Assembly (NCBI GenBank): GCA_947496215.1
Contig: CANMCF010000004.1
Location: 1-64,000 of the forward strand
Origin: an uncultured Bizionia sp.
Lineage (GTDB): Bacteria > Bacteroidota > Bacteroidia > Flavobacteriales > Flavobacteriaceae
DNA length: 64,000 nucleotides
Reading direction: 5' to 3'
Below the pieces are notes generated by a model. The model searched no databases, had not been told where the DNA came from, and saw only the letters and a list, made by a program, of their open reading frames with translations. The number at the start of each line of letters is the position of its first letter. Position 1 is the first letter of the stretch. Below, in pieces: positions 1 through 8,187 of this stretch. The translations under genes and the position numbers were made by a program.

Positions 1-1842
1 ACCAAAAAGGCCGACAAGCACTTTGCGAAGTTCGAGTTCGTGGAAGCGGTGGAGGCTTATAACAAATTGGTAGAAAAGGGTGATGGAGATGCCTACGTCT
101 ATGGGCGTTTGGCGGAAGCCAACTACAACATATTCAATACCGTAGAAGCGGAGCGTTGGTATGCCAAGGCACTCGATGGTTCGAGTGATGCGGAGATGAC
201 CTACAAGTATGCGCAAATGTTGAAGGCCAACGGGAAATATGAAGCCTCCAATGTTGCCATGCAGAAGTTTGCTACAATGAGGCCAAGCGATGATAGGGCT
301 ATGGCGTTCAATGCCAACCCTAACTACCTACCTAAGATATTGGAGAGAGGGAAGAAGTTTAACGTTCAGAATTTGGACATCAACTCAGCCACATCTGACT
401 TCGGAGGAACCTTACAAGGAGGAAAACTATACATAACCTCTGCGAGAAACGATTCTAGAAAGAGCTATGGATGGAATGAACAACCATTTTTGGACATTTA
501 CCAATATACCATAGCTAGTGATAGCACATATCAAGGTGAGGAATTGCTAAGCAACGATATCAATACGAAGCACCACGAAGGGATCGTGGCTTTTACACCA
601 GATGGAAAGACTATGTATTTCTCTAGAGAGAGCTTCCATGAGGACATCTATGAGAAGGATTCTATAACCAATACGAAATTTAGTGTCCTGCATATGTACA
701 AGGCCACAAAGGACGGGGATGAGTGGAAGAACGTGGAAGCCTTGCCTATTAACAGCGAGAACTATTCCATTAAGAACCCATCGGTGAGCAAGGATGGGAA
801 GACGCTGTACTTTGCATCGGACAAGCCAGGAGGTTACGGTAAGTTTGACATCTATAAAGCTAGCATAGGAAATGGCGGGCAATTAGGAGAAGCAGTAAAC
901 TTAGGACAAAAGATAAACACCGAAGGTCAAGAGATGTTTCCTTTCATAGGACAGGACAATACGTTGTATTTTTCGTCGACAGGACATTTGGGATTGGGAG
1001 GAATGGATGTATTTCACACCAAGGAGATAGATGGTAAGATAGCACCAATACGTAATGCAGGGATACCGATAAACAGCAACGGTGACGACTTTGCATTCTC
1101 GGTAAATGACGAAACAGGAGAAGGATTCGTTTCTTCGAACAGGGAAGGTGGAAAAGGAAGTGATGATATCTATGGAGTTAAGAAATTACAACCAATATGT
1201 GATGTTTTGATAGCGGCGAAGATAACGGATAACAAGACGGGAAAAATATTGGCTGGGGCAACTGCCACACTTTATGACAACCAAGGGAACAAGCTTTCCT
1301 CCAAGAATACAAATGCTGAAGGATTGGTGGAGTTCATTGTCGAATGTGAAACGGAAACTGAATTGGAGGTGACTATGGCCGAGTACGAAAGTAAGAAGAT
1401 GGACATTGAAGGTACTTCGGAAGAAGAAGTAGAAGTAACCATGGCATTGGATCCTATAGAGGTTTTAATCGTAGAGGACAAGGTGGAGTTGAATCCTATC
1501 TATTTTGATTACGACAAGTCCAATGTGACTGCGCAAGCCGCTTTCGAACTGGACAAGTTGGTACAAGTGATGAACAAGTACCCGGATATGGTAATCTACG
1601 CAGCTTCTCACACGGATAGTAGAGGTTCGGCATCATATAACGAAAAGTTATCAGATCGTAGAGCAAAGACCACGGTGCAGTATGTTATTTCAAAAGGAAT
1701 AGATGCAGCAAGAATTTCTGGAGCTGGAAAGGGCGAGAATGAATTGGCTGTGGATTGTGGTACCAAGTGTACAGAGGAAGAGCACCAATTGAACCGTCGC
1801 TCGGAGTTTTTGATTAAAAGCGGTGGTCCTCAAAACCAATAG
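1..1842 (+). CDS. PorE-like TPR / beta-propeller / OmpA-family outer-membrane protein (5' end cut by window)
   Basis: The reading frame is open from base 1 (T-K-K-A-D-K-H-F...), so the GTG at 40 is not the real start; the signal peptide lies outside the window. Domains in order, counted from the first codon: TPR-like helices about 1-100; WD40-like PD40 propeller repeats about 110-395 (SKDGKTLYFASD, DNTLYFSSTGHLGLGGMD); a carboxypeptidase-regulatory-like fold about 400-475; a C-terminal OmpA domain about 495-610 with the peptidoglycan-binding pattern SHTDSRGSASYNEKLSDRRA. This order matches PorE, which anchors the T9SS to peptidoglycan. Flavobacteria carry several paralogues, usually next to a PorP/SprF-like gene, which would lie upstream here. 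The domain architecture is clear. Assignment to the T9SS rather than a paralogous role is inference. Confidence 0.85.
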   Translation, partial: TKKADKHFAKFEFVEAVEAYNKLVEKGDGDAYVYGRLAEANYNIFNTVEAERWYAKALDGSSDAEMTYKYAQMLKANGKYEASNVAMQKFATMRPSDDRAMAFNANPNYLPKILERGKKFNVQNLDINSATSDFGGTLQGGKLYITSARNDSRKSYGWNEQPFLDIYQYTIASDSTYQGEELLSNDINTKHHEGIVAFTPDGKTMYFSRESFHEDIYEKDSITNTKFSVLHMYKATKDGDEWKNVEALPINSENYSIKNPSVSKDGKTLYFASDKPGGYGKFDIYKASIGNGGQLGEAVNLGQKINTEGQEMFPFIGQDNTLYFSSTGHLGLGGMDVFHTKEIDGKIAPIRNAGIPINSNGDDFAFSVNDETGEGFVSSNREGGKGSDDIYGVKKLQPICDVLIAAKITDNKTGKILAGATATLYDNQGNKLSSKNTNAEGLVEFIVECETETELEVTMAEYESKKMDIEGTSEEEVEVTMALDPIEVLIVEDKVELNPIYFDYDKSNVTAQAAFELDKLVQVMNKYPDMVIYAASHTDSRGSASYNEKLSDRRAKTTVQYVISKGIDAARISGAGKGENELAVDCGTKCTEEEHQLNRRSEFLIKSGGPQNQ

Positions 1843-1877
1843 AAGAATATTTTATAAACACAACGAATAAGTCTTTT

Positions 1878-1917
1878 AAACCAGCTTCAATATCTTTTTG
1901 AAGCTGGTTTTTATTTT
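1878..1917 (+). terminator. Rho-independent terminator after the OmpA-family gene
   Basis: A perfect 13-bp stem (1878-1890 AAACCAGCTTCAA pairs with 1898-1910) has a 7-nt loop and is followed by a T-rich run. It lies 36 bp after the stop codon. Confidence 0.85.
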
Positions 1918-1972
1918 ATAGGATATGGAGAAGAAGGTTTTGTATGAAGCCTGTCATCGGACTTCATGGAAT

Positions 1973-2009
1973 AAAAAACAGAGCGATGTATGTGTCGCTC
2001 TGTTTTTTT
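1973..2009. terminator. Bidirectional terminator between convergent genes
   Basis: A 14-bp perfect inverted repeat (1973-1986 AAAAAACAGAGCGA, 1995-2008) with an 8-nt loop has A and T runs on both sides. It can end transcription from both directions and sits 62 bp beyond the stop of the minus-strand DUF3078 gene. Confidence 0.8.
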
Positions 2010-2070
2010 ATACTTAGTTAAGCAAACTTCCTCTTGAATACTCGTTAGGAAGTGTTTTTTAATGGTTTTT

Positions 2071-2955
2071 CTAAAATCCGTAGTTTATACCCAAACCGAA
2101 TACTTCTCTAGTTTGAAAGCCTTTAAATGCATTGTCATCGTAAATGGTTTGAAATGCCAAGTTTGCAGATAAATATTTGTTAATGGTCATAACTAAATTC
2201 ATCGTGTAATCGATATCTACATTTTGTGGGTCTTCCAAGTAATTGGAATATAGGTTTAAAATGTTTTCCATAGAAACGTTTTTCATCAACTTCAACTTGT
2301 AATATGCTCCAAGGGCAAAACCTAATTCAAAGCGAGAAGTTTCATTTGCCTCTACACCAAAGTATCCACCAGCCTCGTTGAAGGCACTTGCCAGCGCAGT
2401 AGGAACAGCAGTGAATTCATCATGTACAAAAATCATTTTTGCAGTTGCAGGTGCGATGTTTACTTTCAAGTTGTCACTTTTTTTCCATAGCATACCTGGA
2501 CCGAATTGCAAATAGGCAGGAGAGAAGAAGTGAGTTGTTTTTTCATCAGTTTCACTATCGAAACCAGAATCCATTTGAGTTTTAAAGTTTAAGAAGGCTG
2601 AGTAAAACCAATATCCACTGGCTTTTTTACCTAATAAAGAATTCAACTCCAAACGATCATCTGTTTTTTGCTTTTCAGAACCTTCGATTTTTGTGATACC
2701 ATAGGAGGCGATAAGTTTATTGTCCCAAACGATATCTCCTTTTACGTAATTGAAATCGTAATTTAAACCGAGTGTACCGGAAATGTTGTTTATCCCACCA
2801 GCAGTCCAGTTGTTAAATGAAGATTGGTTGAATAAAAATGAGATGTTCCCAGATCTACTCCATCCTTGCTTTGTCACATCCGTGGCAGATTCATCTTGTG
2901 CATTCATTGAAGCCATTCCAATAAAAAATGCAGATAGTAAAAGTATTTTTTTCAT
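2071..2955 (-). CDS. DUF3078 family protein, predicted outer-membrane beta-barrel
   Basis: Start placed at 2955 (MKKILLLSAFF, then the signal peptide ending ...SMNAQ), giving 294 residues. The longer frame to 2979 runs into a promoter box at 2977-2984. After the signal peptide come alternating aromatic/polar strands (WSRSGNISFLFNQSSFNNW, LNYDFNYVKGDIVWDNKLIASYG) and a C-terminal aromatic residue (GLGINYGF). These are typical of barrel proteins and of the DUF3078 family of Bacteroidota. It closes the minus-strand cluster that contains sufE, sufT and DUF2480 but has its own promoter. Function unknown. Confidence 0.8.
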   Translation of the reverse strand: MKKILLLSAFFIGMASMNAQDESATDVTKQGWSRSGNISFLFNQSSFNNWTAGGINNISGTLGLNYDFNYVKGDIVWDNKLIASYGITKIEGSEKQKTDDRLELNSLLGKKASGYWFYSAFLNFKTQMDSGFDSETDEKTTHFFSPAYLQFGPGMLWKKSDNLKVNIAPATAKMIFVHDEFTAVPTALASAFNEAGGYFGVEANETSRFELGFALGAYYKLKLMKNVSMENILNLYSNYLEDPQNVDIDYTMNLVMTINKYLSANLAFQTIYDDNAFKGFQTREVFGLGINYGF

Positions 2956-2976
2956 GTTCTTAATAATTTGATGATG

Positions 2977-2984
2977 CAAAAATA
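2977..2984 (-). promoter_or_regulatory. -7 promoter box for the DUF3078 gene
   Basis: On the minus strand the sequence reads TATTTTTG, an exact TAnnTTTG, with TTTC 18 bp upstream as a weak -33 box. It lies 22 bp before the ATG at 2955 and excludes the longer start at 2979. Confidence 0.55.
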
Positions 2985-3061
2985 TGTTAAAATATCCTTT
3001 TGGAAATGAACATGAAAAACGGCAAGAAGTTTAATCGATAAAATACAATTTTAACCGATTA

Positions 3062-3565
3062 TCAGCTTTTGAATAAAGGAACGGAAGAACATGCTTCTCC
3101 AAACATTATGGATTTTGCATATGGTTTGAGCCTTTTGGATAGCATTAAATAAGCGTTTGTGGGAACGGGTTTTTTAGAGCACCCTTTTATGATTATGGGC
3201 TTCCCTTTGAAGGGGGCGATATCCAAATTGTTTATGATGTCTTGATACAAGGCAGTTTCCAAAGTGACCAAATCTCCTAGAATGACTTGTCTGGCATAAG
3301 GTTCCAATTGAATTGTGACAAGCATAAAAGCCCAAGCTGGGATTATGGCATCTGTACTACAGGTAATGGCAATGTAATCTCCTTCGTGTTGTGACCAATC
3401 ATATTGTTTCACTTGTAACCTGAATTCTTTCTCTCGTAAGACGAATCCTTCGTAGAGCCAATCTTTAACATCGAATACAACGCGATTGCCATTAGGATAA
3501 TAATCCTCAAGATCAATAACCATCAATTTGCTGTTCGCTACGCGATTAACTATTTCTTCTGCCAT
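3062..3565 (-). CDS. DUF2480 family protein
   Basis: 167 residues, cytoplasmic, with no signal peptide or membrane segment. The sequence MAEEIVNRVANSKLMVIDLEDYYP and the C-terminal GCSKKPVPTNAYLMLSKRLKP fit the DUF2480 family, found almost only in Bacteroidota, commonly beside sufE and sufT. Two conserved-looking cysteines occur near the C-terminus (in KGCSKK and GEACSS). The family has no known activity. The repeated linkage to Fe-S assembly genes suggests, but does not show, a role in that pathway. Confidence 0.8.
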   Translation of the reverse strand: MAEEIVNRVANSKLMVIDLEDYYPNGNRVVFDVKDWLYEGFVLREKEFRLQVKQYDWSQHEGDYIAITCSTDAIIPAWAFMLVTIQLEPYARQVILGDLVTLETALYQDIINNLDIAPFKGKPIIIKGCSKKPVPTNAYLMLSKRLKPYAKSIMFGEACSSVPLFKS

Positions 3566-3621
3566 ATAAAATAATGCCTTGACTCGTATTGGATGTATAG
3601 AGTCTTATGATATTTGTGAGT

Positions 3622-3948
3622 TTAAAGCATTCCAAGTTCAAGTTTTGCCTCTTCACTCATTAAATCTTGTGTCCAAGGAGGGTCGAAAGTGATTTCCACT
3701 TCTGCGTCCTTGACATCTTTTAGAGACTTTACTTTTTCTTCAACTTCCAATGGCAATGTTTCTGCAACTGGACAATTTGGAGTAGTCAAAGTCATAAGGA
3801 CTTTTACATCATGGTCTTCATTCACGAAAACATCGTAAATCAATCCCAATTCATATATGTCTACAGGTATTTCTGGATCGTAAATGGTTTTTAGAACTTT
3901 TACGATTTTCTCACCTAATTCTGCTGTATCTATTGTTGTATCACTCAT
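3622..3948 (-). CDS. sufT: SUF system Fe-S assembly protein, DUF59/MIP18 family
   Basis: A single DUF59 (MIP18-like) domain: GEKIVKVLKTIYDPEIPVD near the N-terminus, TLTTPNCPVAETLP with the conserved reactive cysteine, and EITFDPPWTQDLMSEEAK at the end. SufT-type proteins help maturation or transfer of Fe-S clusters to client proteins. Start chosen at 3948 (MSDTTIDTAELGEK, 108 residues); an ATG at 3972 would add MGTKTSFP. It lies between sufE and DUF2480 on the same strand, the usual flavobacterial order. Confidence 0.85.
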   Translation of the reverse strand: MSDTTIDTAELGEKIVKVLKTIYDPEIPVDIYELGLIYDVFVNEDHDVKVLMTLTTPNCPVAETLPLEVEEKVKSLKDVKDAEVEITFDPPWTQDLMSEEAKLELGML

Positions 3949-4030
3949 CGGAAAACTTGTTTTCGTTCCCATGACTTAGGGACGCTTTTTAATTTTTATT
4001 TTAAATTCTTGTTTATTAAGAAGCAAAAAT

Positions 4031-4456
4031 CTAGTTAAGTTGTGTTTGGTATGCGATGGCATACATCTTGAGTTGTTTGATCATACTTACCAAACCATTG
4101 GCACGTGTAGGAGACAAGTGTTCTTTCAAGCCGATCTGATCAATGAAATCCGTGTTTGCATCAATAATTTCTTTTGGGTGTTGGTCTGAAAACACGCGTA
4201 TCAAAATGGCTATTATGCCTTTAGTGATTATAGCATCACTGTCTGCTGTGAAAGCAATTTTGTCTTCGTTCATTTCTGCATGTACCCACACTTTGCTTTG
4301 GCAGCCTTTTATTATATTGTCTTCTGTTTTGTATTGAGGTTGAATCAAAGGTAATTCCTTACCAAGATCTATCATATATTGGTAACGCTCTTCCCAATCT
4401 TCAAACATTGAGAATTCGTCAATTATTTCATCTTGTATTTCTTGTATGCTTTGCAT
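4031..4456 (-). CDS. sufE: Cysteine desulfuration protein SufE
   Basis: 141 residues, the normal SufE length. The sulfur-accepting cysteine is C52 in NIIKGCQSKVW. SufE takes persulfide sulfur from SufS and passes it to the SufBCD scaffold. The C-terminal LSPTRANGLVSMIKQLK is also typical. It is separated from sufS by a lipoprotein gene, a metalloprotease gene and a strong terminator at 5035-5066, so it may not share a transcript with sufA-sufS. Confidence 0.93.
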   Translation of the reverse strand: MQSIQEIQDEIIDEFSMFEDWEERYQYMIDLGKELPLIQPQYKTEDNIIKGCQSKVWVHAEMNEDKIAFTADSDAIITKGIIAILIRVFSDQHPKEIIDANTDFIDQIGLKEHLSPTRANGLVSMIKQLKMYAIAYQTQLN

Positions 4457-4504
4457 CTCAGTTGAATTTTACTTTGCAAAAATAAGGAATTCAAGTGATG
4501 AAGT

Positions 4505-4999
4505 CTACTCTTTGTCCTTGGCAATAGCCAACATTTTGTTAATTAACTCAGAAACACGTTCATTAGGGTTTCCTGCGTCAAAATTAGGGACTTGATAAAT
4601 TTTGCCATCTTTCGTGATTTTTAACTCTCCAATGGCTGCACCGTCATAAAATCGCTTTTCGCTAGGCGCCTTCATTTTTTCCATTGCATTCAAATCGATG
4701 TCATCGACCAATTGCATCAGGGCTTTCCAATTGTCTTCTCCAACAGCCTTGAAAGTTGGTTTTTCATTGGGGCTATTTTGTGTAGATACTTTCTTTCCGT
4801 TTATTTTCAAAACATAGAAGCTACCACGAGTAATTGCTGAATATTCTATGATCACCTTTTCTGTTTCTTGTGTTTTTTTTGTGACCATTTCTGATTTTTC
4901 AAGTTGTTCGTTCGTGTTGGTGGCATTGGCAGTTGCTTCCTTAGCGCCTCCACAAGCATTTAAAAGTATTGTAAATAGTAACATGGTAATTGTCTTCAT
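4505..4999 (-). CDS. Small predicted lipoprotein of unknown function
   Basis: Start placed at the ATG at 4999 (MKTITMLLFTILLNACGG), which gives a clean lipobox (LLNAC). The longer frame to 5017 adds MTKFNV ahead of the signal. The mature part (about 145 residues) has a charged linker, then a compact domain (YSAITRGSFYVLKINGKKV, IGELKITKDGKIYQVPNFD). I recognise no enzyme motif. It sits directly upstream of sufE on the same strand, just after the terminator that ends the metalloprotease gene, so it may head the sufE-sufT-DUF2480 transcript. Confidence 0.6.
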   Translation of the reverse strand: MKTITMLLFTILLNACGGAKEATANATNTNEQLEKSEMVTKKTQETEKVIIEYSAITRGSFYVLKINGKKVSTQNSPNEKPTFKAVGEDNWKALMQLVDDIDLNAMEKMKAPSEKRFYDGAAIGELKITKDGKIYQVPNFDAGNPNERVSELINKMLAIAKDKE

Positions 5000-5034
5000 A
5001 ACATTAAATTTTGTCATTGTATAATTTAATATAC

Positions 5035-5066
5035 AAAAAAGACGCCAAAGTTGGCGTCTTTAGGTT
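5035..5066 (-). terminator. Terminator on the minus strand within the SUF region
   Basis: GACGCCAA (5041-5048) pairs with TTGGCGTC (5051-5058). Read on the minus strand the stem is followed by a run of Ts ending near 5035. It lies 20-50 bp past the stop of the M43 protease gene and upstream of the lipoprotein-sufE genes. Confidence 0.85.
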
Positions 5067-5085
5067 TTTAATTAATCTTTGTTGG

Positions 5086-6153
5086 CTAATTAAGCATGTC
5101 TTCTCTTGATCCTCCAGCTGCAAAGAGTGCTCGCATTCTGTTTCTTTGACCATCTGAAAACATATACATGCATGCATCGTCTACATAGTCCATATAATTC
5201 ATGGTCATGTCATTTGATTTGCAATTTACAGTTGGATATGAAGGGCAACCATAGTTTGGAGCATCGGATTTTGGAGTATCTGCAACAAAATCATCTCTGT
5301 TACATCTTCCATCTCCCCAAATATGACGTAAGTTCAAATAGTGTCCCACTTCATGAGTTGTAGTTCTACCTCCGTTGAAAGGGGCAGCTACATATCCAGT
5401 GTTTCCAAAATATTGGGTTCCGACTACAACACCATCTGTTGATAGGGATCCTCCAGGGAATTGTGCGTATCCTAAAATTCCTCCACCTATGTTACATACC
5501 CATATGTTCAAGTGTGTAGACGGAGATATTGGTGGATATGCTGCTTTTACGGCATCGTTGGTTCCCCAAGATGATTTGGAATCAGAATGTCTGTATGTTC
5601 CTGCCAATGTGAATTCTATTTCAGAATCTGTAATGTCATTGTCAAATTCTGATGGCAATAGGTTGGCATCGCTATTCGTTTTTCTGAAATCGTCATTCAA
5701 GACAGTTATTTGTGAAGTTATCTGTGCATTGCTGATATTCTCATTGGAGTTGCTATATATAACGTGTACATAGACAGGGATGTTAATTACTCCTAGACCA
5801 TCGTCAATTGGTAATTCATCAACATCTCCAGAACCTCCTCCATTTGGGTTGCCACCGCCACCATTTCCAGGCTTGTTGGTTGCTTTGAATGAACGTGTAT
5901 GATATTCTACATCATACATCTTCTTTTCTAACTCTGGATTTTCATTTAGCTGACGATTCAAGTTTACCATAGAATGACATACATTTCTTCCTTCAGCTAG
6001 CCTTTGTGCTTCATCTACACTGGCATCCGTGTAAACGTAAAAATCTGACATGTCTACTTTTGATTGATTTCCATTGGTAATTTCATTTTTGTCATTAGAG
6101 CATGACGAAAAGAGCATGGCTATGGAAGCCATTGCTAGAAAGTAATTTTTCAT
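5086..6153 (-). CDS. Zinc metalloprotease lipoprotein, M43 (pappalysin/cytophagalysin) family
   Basis: 355 residues. The lipoprotein signal (MKNYFLAMASIAMLFSSCSN) has its lipobox cysteine at position 18. A glycine/asparagine-rich linker occurs about 96-110. The catalytic domain holds the zinc motif H267-E268-V-G-H271-Y-L-N-L-R-H277 and the Met-turn MNYMDYVDD (about 318). This is the HEXXHXXXXXH arrangement of M43 proteases, with N replacing the glycine of the general motif. Eight or so cysteines in the catalytic half suggest disulfides. It lies between sufS and sufE on the same strand but has no evident link to Fe-S assembly. Probably surface-exposed or periplasmic; substrate unknown. Confidence 0.85.
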   Translation of the reverse strand: MKNYFLAMASIAMLFSSCSNDKNEITNGNQSKVDMSDFYVYTDASVDEAQRLAEGRNVCHSMVNLNRQLNENPELEKKMYDVEYHTRSFKATNKPGNGGGGNPNGGGSGDVDELPIDDGLGVINIPVYVHVIYSNSNENISNAQITSQITVLNDDFRKTNSDANLLPSEFDNDITDSEIEFTLAGTYRHSDSKSSWGTNDAVKAAYPPISPSTHLNIWVCNIGGGILGYAQFPGGSLSTDGVVVGTQYFGNTGYVAAPFNGGRTTTHEVGHYLNLRHIWGDGRCNRDDFVADTPKSDAPNYGCPSYPTVNCKSNDMTMNYMDYVDDACMYMFSDGQRNRMRALFAAGGSREDMLN

Positions 6154-6311
6154 AATTTATTTAGATTGTTTGGTTAAATATTTACTGAATATATAAAAAA
6201 ATAACTAAAAAAATGTTAATATGTGAATATTCATTCGGTGTGTCCTTTTTTAAGGGCACCTATTTGTTGAATGATTTATGATGTGAAAAGAGTATGGAAA
6301 AGGGAGTGGAA

Positions 6312-7535
6312 TTAAGACAGCATCATTTTTGCTTTCCTTACACCTTCAACCAAAGTGTCAATTTCAGTCTTGGTATTGTAAAAGGCAAAAGAAGCTCTAA
6401 CGGTACCAGGGATGTTAAAGTAGTTCATTATGGGTTGTGCACAATGATGTCCTGTACGTACAGCTATTCCCAATTTGTCTAGAATGGAGCCAACATCGTA
6501 CGGGTGAATACCTTCCAGATTAAATGATATTACGGAGGTCTTGTTCTTGGAAGTTCCGTAGATTTTCAAGCCTTCAATCTCAGAAAGCTTTTCGGTTCCA
6601 TAGTCCAAAAGCTCATTTTCATAGTCTGCAATGGCTTCAAAACCAATGGCGTTCATATAGTTCAAGGCAGCACCAAAGGCAATGCCTCCACAAATGTTAG
6701 GTGTCCCAGCCTCGAATTTATGAGGTAGTCCAGCATAGGTCGTCTTTTCAAACGTGACTTCTGCTATCATTTCTCCTCCTCCTTGATATGGAGGGAGCTT
6801 GTTGAGCCATTCTTCTTTTCCGTACAATATGCCAACACCAGTTGGACCACAAATCTTATGTGCAGAAGCAACATAGAAGTCTACATTCAGATCTTGGAGA
6901 TCCGGTTTGATGTGAGGACATGCTTGTGCTCCATCTATGAGGACAGCTGCACCTATTTGGTGAGCATTGTCTATAATGTGTTTTATTGGGTTTATGGTGC
7001 CCAAGGCATTGGAAATATGGTTGACAAAGACCAATTTCGTGCTTTCGGAAAGCAAGGCGTCATAAGCATCCATTTCCAATTCACCATGCTGGTTCATTGG
7101 TATTACCTTTAAAATGGCTCCAGTACGTTCGCAAAGCATTTGCCATGGAACGATGTTGCTATGATGTTCCAAAGCAGAGACGATGATCTCGTCACCTTTC
7201 TCCAATAGCGCTGAAAATCCATTGGCTACCAGATTAATGCTGTGGGTGGTTCCAGAAGTAAAAATGACCTCATGAACATATTTGGCATTGAAATGCCTTT
7301 GAATCGTTTGTCTGGCCTGTTCGTATTTATCCGTGGCTTCTTGACTCAAGGTATGGACACCACGGTGAATGTTTGCATTGTAGTTGGTATAATAATCCAC
7401 AATGACATCTATCACTTGTCGTGGTGTCTGCGAAGTTGCTGCATTATCAAAATACACCAAAGGTTTACCGTTAACTTGACGTTGAAGTATAGGGAAATCT
7501 TTTCTTATGTCGTGTATATTGAATGTTGTATTCAT
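6312..7535 (-). CDS. sufS: Cysteine desulfurase SufS
   Basis: 407 residues, full length. PLP-binding lysine K227 lies in ASAHKICGPTGVG, and catalytic C365 in RTGHHCAQP, the short group-II loop that needs SufE as partner. N-terminal LVYFDNAATSQTP is also typical. It releases sulfur from cysteine as an enzyme-bound persulfide for SufBCD. The ATG follows the stop codon of the upstream beta-barrel gene with no gap (TAA-ATG), so the two are probably translated from one message. Confidence 0.95.
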   Translation of the reverse strand: MNTTFNIHDIRKDFPILQRQVNGKPLVYFDNAATSQTPRQVIDVIVDYYTNYNANIHRGVHTLSQEATDKYEQARQTIQRHFNAKYVHEVIFTSGTTHSINLVANGFSALLEKGDEIIVSALEHHSNIVPWQMLCERTGAILKVIPMNQHGELEMDAYDALLSESTKLVFVNHISNALGTINPIKHIIDNAHQIGAAVLIDGAQACPHIKPDLQDLNVDFYVASAHKICGPTGVGILYGKEEWLNKLPPYQGGGEMIAEVTFEKTTYAGLPHKFEAGTPNICGGIAFGAALNYMNAIGFEAIADYENELLDYGTEKLSEIEGLKIYGTSKNKTSVISFNLEGIHPYDVGSILDKLGIAVRTGHHCAQPIMNYFNIPGTVRASFAFYNTKTEIDTLVEGVRKAKMMLS

Positions 7536-8135
7536 TTATTTATTAATGAGTGATTCTAAATTTACATTAAGGTTAAGATATGCCCCAGCAACATTAGTGT
7601 TCTCTTCAAAGTCCAAGTAATCTGAAAGGCCATAATCTCCAATGAGTTCCACAGAAAAATGATCTAAGAAATCCATGCCAAACCCAAATTGTATTCCAAA
7701 AGCGGTGCTTTTATAAAAATCATCTAAACTATCACCATCGTCACTTTTTGAACTTAAAATAAATGAAAGTCTTGGTCCTGCTAATAAATAAAAGCCTTTA
7801 TTATAGTTCCCATTAGTGTCAAACTTAAAATGTGGTGTTAAATTAAGGGTAGTCTTCTTAATTGCAAGCTTATTTATCAATGACCTCAAATCATAATCTT
7901 CTTCTGCAAAACTTAAAGTCAATGCGGTTTTAATACCGTAGTGATTATTTAACTTATAATTTATGTGTCCACCTAGGTTTATAGGTATTTTAGATAACTC
8001 TCCAGATGAAAACACTCCTTGGTCTCCATCAATGTCATAGAATGCGGTCCCAAAAGTGGCCCCATAAGTCAAATCCTGAGCGTGAATACCTATAGAAGAG
8101 AGTAGAATTGTAGCGAGTAAAATTAGTTTTTTCAT
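7536..8135 (-). CDS. Outer-membrane beta-barrel protein (PorT-like fold) inside the suf operon
   Basis: 199 residues with a signal peptide ending ...SSIGIHAQ, then alternating strands (LTYGATFGTAFYDID, KGFYLLAGPRLSFILSS, TAFGIQFGFGMDFLDHFSVE) of the small 8-stranded barrel type common in Bacteroidota. It lies between sufD and sufS on the same strand and abuts the sufS start. No functional motif is visible. Barrels of this class are poorly characterised, and the operon position does not by itself give a function. Confidence 0.7.
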   Translation of the reverse strand: MKKLILLATILLSSIGIHAQDLTYGATFGTAFYDIDGDQGVFSSGELSKIPINLGGHINYKLNNHYGIKTALTLSFAEEDYDLRSLINKLAIKKTTLNLTPHFKFDTNGNYNKGFYLLAGPRLSFILSSKSDDGDSLDDFYKSTAFGIQFGFGMDFLDHFSVELIGDYGLSDYLDFEENTNVAGAYLNLNVNLESLINK

Positions 8136-8187
8136 TGATTGATTTGCATTGATTAGCTAGCGGTTTGTCTTCACAAATGTGTTTTTG

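Noticed and set aside
6235-6285. Hairpin just after sufS
   Set aside because: GTGCCCTT/AAGGACAC has a mismatch and no T run on the minus strand; not a convincing terminator.
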